DNA of 48,718 nt from Citreimonas salinaria. Lineage in GTDB: Bacteria; Pseudomonadota; Alphaproteobacteria; Rhodobacterales; Rhodobacteraceae. Below are positions 34,867 to 43,444 of this stretch, in pieces. Under the pieces are notes generated by a model. That model ran no database searches and was not told the origin of the DNA. It saw only the letters and a list, made by a program, of their open reading frames with translations. The stretch lies in NCBI RefSeq assembly GCF_900107235.1, contig NZ_FNPF01000022.1:1-48718 (forward strand), given 5' to 3'. Position 1 is the stretch's first letter. Each line of letters opens with the position of its first letter. A program made the translations under genes and the position numbers.

Positions 34867-35748
34867 TCACTCATCGAGTTGCCGCTCGCGGAAGACGATG
34901 AAGAGACCGCTCAAGATGATTATGCCGGCGCCGACATAGGTGGCGAGATCCGGAATTTCGTTCCAAATCAGCCAGCCGAGCATCGTCGCCCAAAGCAGGG
35001 CGGAATAATCGAACGGGGCGACCACCGCGGCGGGCGCGAAGCGGAACGCCTGCGTCATCATGGTCATGCCAGCCGTCCCGAAAAGCGCGATGGCGAAGAA
35101 GAGCCAGAGATCCTCGGCCCGGATGGCGGCCCAGACGAAGGGGCTCACGATCCCGCTGAGCAACGCTCCTGCTCCGACGAGGTAGAGCATCAGGGTCCAG
35201 ACGCTTTCGCGCGGGTCGACCCACCGCGCGCTGATCATCAGAGCGGCGTAGAAGAGGGCTGTCGCCACCGGAAAGAGCGCGGCGGGCTGGAAGGCCGCGC
35301 TGCCTGGACGGACGACCACCAGCACGCCGAGGAATCCGACCAGAACCGCCGACCATCGCCGCCACCCGACGTGCTCCTTGAGCAGCAGCGCCGAAAGCGC
35401 GGTGATGAACACGGGCGCCGCGAAGACCAGCGTCGTGGCTTCGGCGAGGCCGAGATAGGTCAGGCCCGTGAAGAACAGCGTGGCGGCGCAGAGCCAGAGC
35501 ACGGCGCGCACCAGATGCGCCACGGGCCGGTAGGAACGCAGCGCCGCCGTACCGCCCATCCTCAGGGCGATCAGGATTGCCACGGGCAGGGCGATCACGT
35601 TGCGCAGGAAAAGGATCTGCACCGGGGAGTAGTCGGCCGCCAAGGTCTTCCCGATGGCGTCGTTCACGCTTAGGCACGCGACGCCCGCGCACATCATCAG
35701 GATGCCGGTGAACGATCGCGAAGCGGCATTGGTGGCGACAGTCTGCAT
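34867..35748 (-). CDS. DMT-superfamily (EamA) transporter
   Basis: 293 residues with about ten hydrophobic segments in two EamA repeats (ILMMCAGVACLSVNDAIGKT; LFLRNVIALPVAILIALRMG; then LWATMLGWLIWNEIPDLATY). Members export small metabolites or amino acids; the substrate is unknown. The start is the ATG at 35748; the open frame continues upstream only because an IS3 transposase remnant is in frame, which could create a fusion transcript and may provide the promoter. Confidence 0.9.
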   Translation of the reverse strand: MQTVATNAASRSFTGILMMCAGVACLSVNDAIGKTLAADYSPVQILFLRNVIALPVAILIALRMGGTAALRSYRPVAHLVRAVLWLCAATLFFTGLTYLGLAEATTLVFAAPVFITALSALLLKEHVGWRRWSAVLVGFLGVLVVVRPGSAAFQPAALFPVATALFYAALMISARWVDPRESVWTLMLYLVGAGALLSGIVSPFVWAAIRAEDLWLFFAIALFGTAGMTMMTQAFRFAPAAVVAPFDYSALLWATMLGWLIWNEIPDLATYVGAGIIILSGLFIVFRERQLDE

Positions 35749-36027
35749 GGGTGTATACTCTTCGGGCGTGGAATCCGCCCCTCGCGATCGACAGGAACAC
35801 GCGGCTGTTTTGACAGTGATGCGGGAGTTGCGATCCTCGACTTGGACGGGGCTGAGATACCCCAAGGCTGAGTGCAGGCGGCGGGGATTGTAAGCGTCGA
35901 TGAAGCGGGGGACGCCGATGGCGACTTCCTCGAAAGTTCCATACTCCATCAGATAGGCATCCTCCACCTTCAGAGTTTTCATGAAGCTCTCGGCCTGCGC
36001 GTTGTCGTGGTGATTGCGGCCGGCCAC
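35749..36027 (-). pseudogene. IS3-family transposase remnant (C-terminal end)
   Basis: Encodes NAQAESFMKTLKVEDAYLME, then FIDAYNPRRLHSALGYLSP, the C-terminal end of an IS3-type OrfB including the catalytic Glu region. The rest of the IS is missing. It directly joins the truncated PAS gene on one side and the transporter start on the other, so an insertion followed by deletion is likely. Confidence 0.85.
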
Positions 36028-36340
36028 TGTCGAGCATCCAGCGCCAGGCGCCGTCGTGGCGCCGAAGGCGGTACTCTACGCGGAACGATTGCCTTGAAGT
36101 GATCGCGCCGTCACACGCCTTGATCCTGTCGAGATCATCGGGATGAACATTGTCCATCCATCCGCCGTCGAGTTCCTCCTCCAAAGCCCTGCCGGTAAAA
36201 TCTCGCCAGGTCTGGTTGAAATAGAGGCCGGAGAAATTCGCGTGAGAGAGCCACATCAATGCGGGAGACGCATCCAGGGCTGCGCGAAAGATTTCATCTT
36301 CTGCCGTGGAATCTGGTTGCGAGATGTGGTGCGGGTCCAT
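36025..36340 (-). pseudogene. Truncated PAS-domain protein
   Basis: Encodes a clear PAS/PAC segment (ALDASPALMWLSHANFSGLY, WMDNVHPDDLDRIKA, YRLRRHDGAWRWMLDSG) and then runs into the IS3 remnant. Whatever effector domain followed (kinase, cyclase or other) has been lost. The ATG at 36340 or an upstream TTG (36364) would start it. It lies just downstream of, and on the same strand as, the sensor kinase, so it was probably part of the same signalling locus. Confidence 0.75.
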
Positions 36341-36405
36341 GCCGGGAAAGATAGCAAACGCCAAGCCGTTGGCTACTGCCGATCGCTCATGGCGAAACTT
36401 CGACG

Positions 36406-38136
36406 TCAGGAGGTCGCGTCCTGCGTCCCGGCTGCTCTGCCGCGGCCCATGCCTTTTACAAGCGGCAGCAGGATTATCACGCGCGTGCCCTTGCCCACCG
36501 TGCTGCTGAGCGTGATGGCGCCGCCCGCGTCTTCGGCAAAGCGCCGTGCCTGGAACAGGCCCATGCCCGACCCGTCACGGCCCTTGGTGGAAGCGAAGGG
36601 CGCGAAGAGTCCCTTCTGGATCTCTTCCGGAATGCCGATGCCGATGCCGGTGTCCTCGACCGAGATCTCGACGTAGTCGCCGTCACGCAGCGTCTCGTGC
36701 CCGCGCAGCGGCACGCGTAGCGTGGCGATGCGCAGCAGGCCTCCCTCGGGCATCGCGTGCGAGGCGTTGATGCACAGGTTCACCAGCGTGGAATCGAATT
36801 GGGCGAGGCTCACCTCAACCACCGCGTTTGCGGCGTCGAGGTCCAGGTGCAGTTCCACACCGGGTCCGGTGGTGCGCTGCAAGAGGCTCGAAAGACGCTC
36901 GATCAGCCGGTCCGGCTGGACCTGAACGGCGCGGAGCTCGTGGTCCTTGGCGAAATTCAGCAGGTCGGTCGTCAGCGCGATACCCCGGTCGGCGGCATCG
37001 TCGAGCGCAGCCAGCAGCGTCTCGTCGGCGTTCTGGCGGCGCAGCATCCGGGTGCCAGACCGCACCACCGCCAGCAGGTTTTTGAAATCATGTGCGACGC
37101 TGCTCGTCATGAAGCCGATGGTCTGGACCTTTTCATGCATTAGCGCCTCCTGGCGCGCGACCTGCTGTTCCAGGGTCCGCCGCACCATTGCCATGCGCAG
37201 GAACAGTGTCAGTACGACGATCAGGATGGCGCCCAGAACGACGACAGGGACCATCTGCCGCCAACTCGCCAGCGCTTGGGTGCGGTCGAGGGACACGCCG
37301 ACGATCAGCGGAAAGTCTTCGAGCGCGGCATAGCCGACGATCGCGGAGCGCTGATGGATGCCACTGATGCTGGTGTAGACGCCGCTCGACGCGTGTGGTA
37401 GCCTGCTTCGGAAAAGTTCGTGATCGGTCAGCTGCGTTCGGTAATAGCCAGGCAACGGCGGTACGCTGGCGATCAAGGTGCTGTCCTTGTGCAGCAGGGC
37501 GATGGTGTCGAATTCCCGCAATTGCAGCAGCTGGAATGTCCGCTCGACAAAGCTCGGCTCAACCGCTGCGACGGCAATTCCGGCGAACCCACCGTCTGCG
37601 GTCTCGATCCGCCGGGCGACGGGCACAAACCACTCCGAGTTTATCATCGACTGGACAGGACGCCCGACGAACAGGTCCACCTCGGGATCGTCACGAAGGA
37701 TCTGAAAGTATCGGCGATCGGCCAGGGACACGCGCAGCGCATCGGGTTGGGTCGTATGGATCGCGTAGCCGTCCGTGCCGACGACGAAGAGCGTGCGCAC
37801 ATAGTCGAGGTGATCATTGAGCTGGTCGAGATATGAAGCGTAATTGGCGTCTCCTTCGCGCGGTTGCGCGCTTTCCAGCACGGTCACCATCGACATCAGC
37901 GCCGCGTCCGTGGAGCGCATGGCGATCCGCGTATGCTCGCCGAGCAGGGCTGTCAGGTTGCTTGTTGTCGCGCGCGCCTCGTCGAGCGCCTGACGATAGG
38001 ATTGCGCCAGGATCAGCGCCGACACGATTGCCGCGAAACAAACAAGGACGACCGCTTCAAGCCTGGGACGGCGCGACGTGTTCGGCAGCCGGACGCGCCA
38101 GCGCCGGATTGGAATAGTCCCGGTGCCGTCCGTCAT
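36406..38136 (-). CDS. Membrane sensor histidine kinase
   Basis: 576 residues. One membrane segment near residues 26-46 and a second near 300 flank a periplasmic dCache-like sensing domain (YVRTLFVVGTDGYAIHTTQP, FVGRPVQSMINSEWFVPVAR). The kinase core has the H-box SSVAHDFKNLLAVV (His near 348), N-box LVNLCINASHAMPEGG and G-boxes DTGIGIGIPEE and GSGMGLFQARRF. No response regulator gene is adjacent; the PAS gene after it is truncated, so the pair may be broken. Ligand unknown. Confidence 0.92.
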   Translation of the reverse strand: MTDGTGTIPIRRWRVRLPNTSRRPRLEAVVLVCFAAIVSALILAQSYRQALDEARATTSNLTALLGEHTRIAMRSTDAALMSMVTVLESAQPREGDANYASYLDQLNDHLDYVRTLFVVGTDGYAIHTTQPDALRVSLADRRYFQILRDDPEVDLFVGRPVQSMINSEWFVPVARRIETADGGFAGIAVAAVEPSFVERTFQLLQLREFDTIALLHKDSTLIASVPPLPGYYRTQLTDHELFRSRLPHASSGVYTSISGIHQRSAIVGYAALEDFPLIVGVSLDRTQALASWRQMVPVVVLGAILIVVLTLFLRMAMVRRTLEQQVARQEALMHEKVQTIGFMTSSVAHDFKNLLAVVRSGTRMLRRQNADETLLAALDDAADRGIALTTDLLNFAKDHELRAVQVQPDRLIERLSSLLQRTTGPGVELHLDLDAANAVVEVSLAQFDSTLVNLCINASHAMPEGGLLRIATLRVPLRGHETLRDGDYVEISVEDTGIGIGIPEEIQKGLFAPFASTKGRDGSGMGLFQARRFAEDAGGAITLSSTVGKGTRVIILLPLVKGMGRGRAAGTQDATS

Positions 38137-38451
38137 CCGCCCAACCTTGGGCTGCTCTCGCGCGCCATGGGAAAACCTTCAGCGTTAGAGAACGGGCCAC
38201 CAGTCAACCAAAATGATCGGTTGTGGATCATCGCAGTCACGCTCCTGTCAGGTGTAGTCTCCGCTTCTTTGACAAACCGCGATCTCATGCCGGGTTCTGG
38301 ATCCTGGGCGAGGATGTGCTGATCGCGAACGCGGTTCAGTTCACCTACTTCTACATCGTTACCGGGTCAGCGGATACAACGATTTCTCCCCCGTATCGCC
38401 AACACTCTCAGGTCGCACAACTGACCTATGCGCTGCGCGGCCATCCACGAT
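38137..38451. other. Intergenic stretch, nothing identified
   Basis: 315 bp between the divergent-end sensor kinase start and the cyclo-ligase stop. It should contain the kinase promoter on the minus strand. No gene or repeat is supported. Confidence 0.5.
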
Positions 38452-39102
38452 CTACCGGTGAAGGTGCGCCCCGTCCGAGAGGATCACATCGTCCATCGGC
38501 ACGTCCCAGGGCATCGGGAAGATTGTCGGAAGCAGGCATCCGGCGAACCCGACGCCGATGACCCGCGGCGGCGGGTCGATCCGCGGCAAGGTGCGGTCGT
38601 AGTATCCCCCGCCGTTGCCGAGCCGATAGAGCGCCTCGTCCGCCCCGACGAGCGGGGCGATGACGACGTCGGGACGGCCGGCTCGGCCGCCGGCGGGGAC
38701 TGGGATGTTCCAGAAGCCTCGGGTCATCCGGCAGCTCGGTGACCAGCTGTGGAATTCCAGCGGCGCATGCTCCTCGACGACCACCGGAAGCAGAACCTGC
38801 GCACCGGCGGCATGAACCTTGTTCATCCAGGAGCGAAGGTCCGGCTCGCCGCGGATTGGCCAGTACCCCGCGACCGTCATGCCGGGGCCGGGCGCGATGA
38901 CCTTCTCGAGGCGATCGATGAGTGCGGCCGTCGCACCCCTCCGGTCGCCGGAAGAGAGGGCGCGTTCCGCCACCAACCGCGCTCTTTCGGCACGTCGAAA
39001 ACGAGCCACGTCTCGGGCTGTGTCAGGATCGACCGGATGCCCGTCGACGAGGAGATGGGCGAAGCACGGTGAAGAGCCGTGGCCGGCCTCGTCTTCCGCC
39101 AT
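38452..39102 (-). CDS. 5-formyltetrahydrofolate cyclo-ligase family protein
   Basis: 216 residues. Family motifs: VAGYWPIRGEPDLRSWMNKV, FWNIPVP, DVVIAPLVGADEALYRLGNG and GGYYDRTLPRI, the ATP/folate-binding signature. The enzyme converts 5-formyl-THF to 5,10-methenyl-THF using ATP in one-carbon metabolism. The ATG at 39102 has a strong AAAGGAG upstream. No linked folate gene is present. Confidence 0.9.
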   Translation of the reverse strand: MAEDEAGHGSSPCFAHLLVDGHPVDPDTARDVARFRRAERARLVAERALSSGDRRGATAALIDRLEKVIAPGPGMTVAGYWPIRGEPDLRSWMNKVHAAGAQVLLPVVVEEHAPLEFHSWSPSCRMTRGFWNIPVPAGGRAGRPDVVIAPLVGADEALYRLGNGGGYYDRTLPRIDPPPRVIGVGFAGCLLPTIFPMPWDVPMDDVILSDGAHLHR

Positions 39103-39197
39103 CTCACTCTCCTTTCGCTACGCCGTGATGTGAAGACGGCTGGGCCGCAGAATACTTCTGATCCTGCGACGTGAGCTACGGATTATTCAAGACAACT

Positions 39198-40298
39198 TCA
39201 GGCGGCGGCGCGGTCCTCGGACCCGCGCAGCAGCAGGCGGATGATGTCAGACCGGGTCAGGATGCCGACAAGCCGGTCGCCGGACGTCACCGGGACGACC
39301 TCGGCACCCTGCGCCGACAGGCGGTTGAGCAGCGCGCCGACCGGCATGTCGTGCGGGACCGCGCGGTCGGCCGGACGCATCACATCCGATACCGGGCGAC
39401 GCAGAGCGGCGTCTTTTCGGCGCGCGGGACGGTCCTGGGCAGCCAGTGCACCGAGAAGATCGGCCTGAAGCACCAGGCCGCGCAGCGTGTTGCCGTGCTC
39501 GACCACCGGCAGGCTCTTGATCGCGTGCTTTCGGAACAGCCGCGCCGCCTGCGGCAGCGGGGTGTCGGGCCGCACGGTGATCAGGTTCGTGGTCATGATG
39601 TCGGCGCAGGTCGTGCCGTCGAAGCGCTGCCGTGCAGCCTCGGCCTCGGCCGCCGCCAGCAGCCGGCCAAGATCCGCCACGCCGAGGTTGGTGGACTGGT
39701 TGAACCGCTCCAGCAGCGCGCCAAGCTGCGCGTTCGACAGGCCCAGCCGCAAAGCGGGCTCGCCCGCGTCGTCGGTCTCGGGCTGGCGGAACGGATAGAC
39801 GCGACCGGTGGCACGGTTGTAGATCACCGCCGCCAGAACGAGCGCCGCGGTGGTCAGCCCCACCGGCATCAAGGCGAAGAGCGGCCCGGCCTCAAGCGCC
39901 GGCGTTGGATCGAGCGAGGTCAGCAGCGCCACGGCGCCTCCGGGCGGGTGCAGGGCCCGGACGAGCATCATCGCCGCGACCGCCGCGCCAACGGCAACGG
40001 CCGCGGACCATGGCGCGGGCACGATCCACACCGTCAGAAGGGCCACGAGGGCGGCCGCCACGTTGCCGACGATCGCCGACCATGGCTGGGCCAGTGGCGA
40101 GTTCGGCACGCAGAACACCAGAACGGCCGTCGCCCCGAGCGGCGCTACGAGATAAATCGACGAGACGCCCCAGGCGACGCCTGCGCCGACGATGAGAGTA
40201 CACAGCCCGATGCCCAGGAACGCGCCAGTACTGGCCCGCAGCGGCTCGAGCCCGTGGGGCGGTGGAAGCGCCGGGTAGAGATGATGCCATGGTCGCAT
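39198..40298 (-). CDS. HPP-family membrane protein with C-terminal CBS pair
   Basis: 366 residues from the ATG at 40298 (GAGG eight bases upstream); a GTG at 40352 is the alternative start. The N-terminal half is an HPP-type membrane domain with several hydrophobic helices and the signature LVRALHPPGGAVALL. The C-terminal half has two CBS domains (DIMTTNLITVRPDTPLPQAA; VSDVMRPADRAVPHDMPVGA), which usually sense adenylates. HPP proteins have been linked to nitrite transport in phototrophs; near denitrification genes such a role is plausible but inferred. Confidence 0.88.
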   Translation of the reverse strand: MRPWHHLYPALPPPHGLEPLRASTGAFLGIGLCTLIVGAGVAWGVSSIYLVAPLGATAVLVFCVPNSPLAQPWSAIVGNVAAALVALLTVWIVPAPWSAAVAVGAAVAAMMLVRALHPPGGAVALLTSLDPTPALEAGPLFALMPVGLTTAALVLAAVIYNRATGRVYPFRQPETDDAGEPALRLGLSNAQLGALLERFNQSTNLGVADLGRLLAAAEAEAARQRFDGTTCADIMTTNLITVRPDTPLPQAARLFRKHAIKSLPVVEHGNTLRGLVLQADLLGALAAQDRPARRKDAALRRPVSDVMRPADRAVPHDMPVGALLNRLSAQGAEVVPVTSGDRLVGILTRSDIIRLLLRGSEDRAAA

Positions 40299-40558
40299 CC
40301 GGGAAACCTCGGTCGGACTTGCGGAATTGCTCGCGCCTTGAGCGTTATCCACGGCTTATGCCTCAAGATCGGGTGGTTTGAAAACGGCGCGGGTGGAGGA
40401 AAGGACGGTTGTCCTCCCGATGCTGCGAATGACCGAACGAGGTTGGCGAGTGGACAGAGGAGAAGAGACAACTGGCCATTAATCCATGCTCCAGCGCCTG
40501 CGCCTCTCCCGGAACGTTTGACGCGACTTCGTGTTGAAGGAGCAAGGGAGGCGAGCTG

Positions 40559-40771
40559 ATGGCAAAGACTTCAACAGGCGATTGCGGCACCTGGAACGCG
40601 GAAGTCGCCAGCCTAAATGGTCGCGTCCTCAGGGTCGATGAAACTGAATATCGTTGTGAGGAGCATCGTAGCCGCGCTTCAATGAATAAGACGCAGCGCG
40701 AGATCACAAGTGACAGGACCGTCGCCATCGCGGCGCACGGGGAGGATGCGCTGACTTGGCTCGTTCCGTGA
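40559..40771 (+). CDS. Possible small protein coupled to DUF488 gene
   Basis: 70 codons with a good GGGAGG seven bases before the ATG. Its stop (40769-40771) overlaps a GTG (40768) in the frame of the following DUF488 gene, a normal coupling pattern. The peptide itself is not recognised and its composition is not decisive. Confidence 0.35.
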   Translation: MAKTSTGDCGTWNAEVASLNGRVLRVDETEYRCEEHRSRASMNKTQREITSDRTVAIAAHGEDALTWLVP

Positions 40772-41307
40772 GCGGCGGGTTTGCAACAATCGGGCATTCG
40801 AACCGGTCGCCGCAGACCGTGATAGACATGTTGCGGGATGCGGGAGTCCGGCAACTGATCGACGTGCGGTCGTTCCCGAGGTCCCGCAGCAACCCGGATT
40901 TCAACGAAGACAGGTTTCCCGAGAGGCTTGCTGAACATCAGATCGGCTACCGGCACATGCTGGCTCTCGGCGGGCGCCGGCCAAAACAACCGGATGTTGA
41001 TGACGATCTGAATTCCTTCTGGAGGGTGCGCAGCTTCCACAACTACGCCGACTACGCCCTCGGATCCGATTTTCAGAACGCTTTTTCCGAGTTGCTCACG
41101 CTCGGCCGCGCCGAGACTCTCGCGCTGATGTGCTCGGAAGCTGTCTGGTGGCGATGTCATCGCAGGATCATCACGGACTGGCTGCTGCTCCACGGCCAGG
41201 AGGTGCGTCACCTGATGGCACCGGGCCGCACCCAGTTGGCGCAGCCGTCCGAGGGCGCGCTGCTGCTGGACGATGGCTCGGTGATCTACCCGCTGTCTCG
41301 AAAGTGA
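40756..41307 (+). CDS. DUF488-family protein
   Basis: About 183 residues from TTG 40756 (GGAGG at 40741-40745) or 179 from GTG 40768. Conserved features: IGHSNRS, LIDVRSFPRSRSNPDFN, GYRHMLALGGRR and the cysteine/histidine segment LALMCSEAVWWRCHRRIITD. DUF488 proteins are common, small cytoplasmic proteins of unsettled function. It lies alone on the plus strand between HPP-CBS and nnrS. Confidence 0.85.
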   Translation: MARSVSGGFATIGHSNRSPQTVIDMLRDAGVRQLIDVRSFPRSRSNPDFNEDRFPERLAEHQIGYRHMLALGGRRPKQPDVDDDLNSFWRVRSFHNYADYALGSDFQNAFSELLTLGRAETLALMCSEAVWWRCHRRIITDWLLLHGQEVRHLMAPGRTQLAQPSEGALLLDDGSVIYPLSRK

Positions 41308-41400
41308 TCTCTCGGGTCGGCGCTGCCGGGGGACCCATGTGCCGTCGCGGAGACGCTTGAGTGAGGCAACAAAGGCCGGCACGGCGCTGCTGCCTCGCTG

Positions 41401-42375
41401 TCACGCGGTTTTCCGTGTGAGCCATGGGGATATTTGCCAGACGAGGATGGCGAAGGCGCAGGTCCAGAGGGCGGCGGAGAGGGCCACGCCGTCGAGGCTG
41501 CCGAAGGCGAGGTGGTGGCCGGCCACGCGCGCGGCCGCCGGCACGGTCAGGTAGGCGATGTGCAGCATCAGGAGCAGCGGGGATCGCCACGTCGCCCAGC
41601 CGCACCAGCGCGCGACGCGCCCCAGGTGCATGAATGCGGCAAGACCGGCAGGAACCGCCGTGGCGGGGTGACCGGGCAGGACGACCCACAGGATCAGCGC
41701 CGCGGCGCCGGACAGCAGGCACAGGCCGTCGAGCCGGTCGAACGTCGCCGGCAGGCGCGTCGCGCTGCGCTTGACCAGCCAGTTGCGCGTGAAGGCGGGC
41801 AGGATGCGGCCGCCGATCAGCAGGATCAGGAAGACCAGCAGCGCGATGCCCAGCCTGCGGGACATATCGGCGCTGCCCTGCGTCATGGCCTCGACGTGGA
41901 ACAGCACGTTGGCCAGCCACAGCAGCGAGACCGGGATCAGCACCTTGAGGTTGCGCCAGTTCCGTCCGGCGACGATCTCGTGCGCGATCATCACCGCCAC
42001 GGCCAGCACGAAGGCCTGGTCGACGACAGCCACGGCGACCGGGCCGAGGCCGGTCAGCCCGGCGGCCGCCAGGCGCCCGGCCAGCCAGATCGCCAGCAGC
42101 ACGACCAGGGGCCGGCCGCGCGTCGGCCGCCGCCCCGTCCAGTTCGGCACCGCCGTGAACAGGAAGCCCGCCACGACGGACGCGCCGTAACCGAAGACCA
42201 TCTCGTGTATGTGCCAGTCGACCGGCGTGAAGTGGCTGGCCAGGGTCACCTCGCCGCGCCAGATCAGCCACCAGGCCGGGACCAGGACCAGCGCGCTCAG
42301 GGACGCGGCCAGGAAGAACGGTCGGAAGCCGTAGGAAAACAGCGCCGGACCCCGATACGTGTCGTCCTGGCTCAT
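41401..42375 (-). CDS. nnrS: NnrS-family haem/copper membrane protein
   Basis: 324 residues with about ten or more membrane segments and NnrS motifs: FSYGFRPFFLAASLSA, DWHIHEMVFGYGASVVAGFL, PNWTGRRP and GGRILPAFTRNWL. NnrS proteins protect against nitric oxide stress and are typically regulated by NnrR/DNR. The ATG at 42375 has AGGAGAG six to seven bases upstream; the frame is open further but without family sequence. It is divergent from the broken Crp/Fnr gene. Confidence 0.94.
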   Translation of the reverse strand: MSQDDTYRGPALFSYGFRPFFLAASLSALVLVPAWWLIWRGEVTLASHFTPVDWHIHEMVFGYGASVVAGFLFTAVPNWTGRRPTRGRPLVVLLAIWLAGRLAAAGLTGLGPVAVAVVDQAFVLAVAVMIAHEIVAGRNWRNLKVLIPVSLLWLANVLFHVEAMTQGSADMSRRLGIALLVFLILLIGGRILPAFTRNWLVKRSATRLPATFDRLDGLCLLSGAAALILWVVLPGHPATAVPAGLAAFMHLGRVARWCGWATWRSPLLLMLHIAYLTVPAAARVAGHHLAFGSLDGVALSAALWTCAFAILVWQISPWLTRKTA

Positions 42376-42529
42376 CGGAACTCTCCTGCTCGAACGTCGT
42401 CCCGCGCCCGTCGCCCCGGACGGCCGTCCCCGGCCGCCGGGGGCATCGTCGCGGCTGTTTCGTCCGCTGCAGAATTGCCGTAGAAGCCGATCCGAACGTT
42501 GCTCCGAGACAATCTCCGGTGCCGAAACC

Positions 42530-43219
42530 TTGGCCATTCTTAACGAAAGCCTTTTGCACGGCCTGCCGCCCTTCTCGCGGCTGGACAGGGCGCAGATCCG
42601 CGAGATCCTCGACCTCGCGGTGTCCCGCCGCTAAGAGGAAGGTACGGCGATCCTCCGCGAGGGGGACGATGCGGCCCGCTTCTTCCTGCTGATCGACGGC
42701 TACCTGCGGGTGATCCGCACGATACCGGGCGGGGACCAGATCATCGTTCTGCACATCTCGCCGGGGCAGCTGTTCGGGATCGCGCCGGCGTTGCAGCGCG
42801 ACACCTACCCGGCGACATCCGTGGCCGTGGCCGCGGCCGAGTCGATCGCGCTGTCGTGGCCGGCGCGCCTGCGGTCGGACTTCACGACGCGCTACGACGG
42901 CTTCGCCACGGAAAGCTACGGGACGCTGGGCCAGATCCAGGAGACGCTGACCGAGCTGGCGACCCAGGCGGTCGAGAAGCGCGTCGCCGCAGCACTGCTG
43001 CGCATGGTCAACCAGAGCGGGCGCAAGACGGATGCGGGGATCGAGATCGCGTTCCCGGTGACGCGGCAGAACATCTCGGACATGACCGGCACGACGCTGC
43101 ACACGGTCAGCCGGCTGCTGTCGGCCTGGCAGAAGGACGGCATCGTCGAGTCCACGCGCAAGCACATCGTCGTCACCGACCCGCACGTGCTGGTCGTGCT
43201 GAGCGGGCCGGGGGCGTAG
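42530..43219 (+). pseudogene. Crp/Fnr-family regulator (NnrR/DNR-like) with a premature in-frame stop
   Basis: One reading frame encodes a full Crp/Fnr protein: LLHGLPPFSRLDRAQIREIL, then after a TAA at 42632-42634, EEGTAILREGDDAARFFLLI, the cNMP-type beta roll, the dimer helix and the HTH VTRQNISDMTGTTLHTVSRL. There is no frameshift, only the stop codon, at a place where homologues usually have Tyr or Phe. A TTG at 42530 is the likely start. A shorter product could begin at GTG 42710 but would lack part of the sensor domain. The regulator probably controlled nnrS, hemN and nos. Confidence 0.85.
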
Positions 43220-43396
43220 GTTCGACGCATCGCACCGGCCGCTGGCATCGGCGGCCCGCCGGGCGCTGGGGGCGCAGGCCGACCGCGAATGCCCGCGCGC
43301 TGGTCCTGCGCGCCGGGCTGGGCGTCGTCGTGTGGCTGGGCCTGCTGCATCTGCACGAACCGGTGATCGGCGCGTCGCCGTTTCCCGTCTGAATTA

Positions 43397-43410
43397 TTGA
43401 TCCTGCGCAA
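43397..43410 (+). promoter_or_regulatory. FNR/DNR-type box upstream of hemN
   Basis: TTGATCCTGCGCAA keeps one perfect half (TTGAT) and most of the other (CGCAA versus ATCAA). It is 34 bp upstream of the hemN ATG. Activation under low oxygen or nitric oxide is expected. Confidence 0.55.
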
Positions 43411-43444
43411 GGTTCCGGCGGCGGGAAAGGCGCATAGGACGAAC

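Noticed and set aside
34639-35673. 344-codon plus-strand ORF opposite the DMT transporter
   Set aside because: The transporter with its membrane helices is clear on the minus strand; this frame is highly charged and artefactual.
39171-40559. 462-codon plus-strand ORF opposite the HPP-CBS gene
   Set aside because: Low-complexity Arg/Gly/Gln-rich sequence; shadow of the minus-strand gene.
41171-43186. 671-codon minus-strand ORF across nnrS, the Crp gene and DUF488
   Set aside because: It spans three real genes in wrong frames and has no motifs.
43220-43396. Short hydrophobic ORF end before hemN (GLGVVVWLGLLHLHEPVIGA)
   Set aside because: No suitable start codon or RBS of its own; the frame is a continuation of an out-of-frame ORF in the Crp gene.
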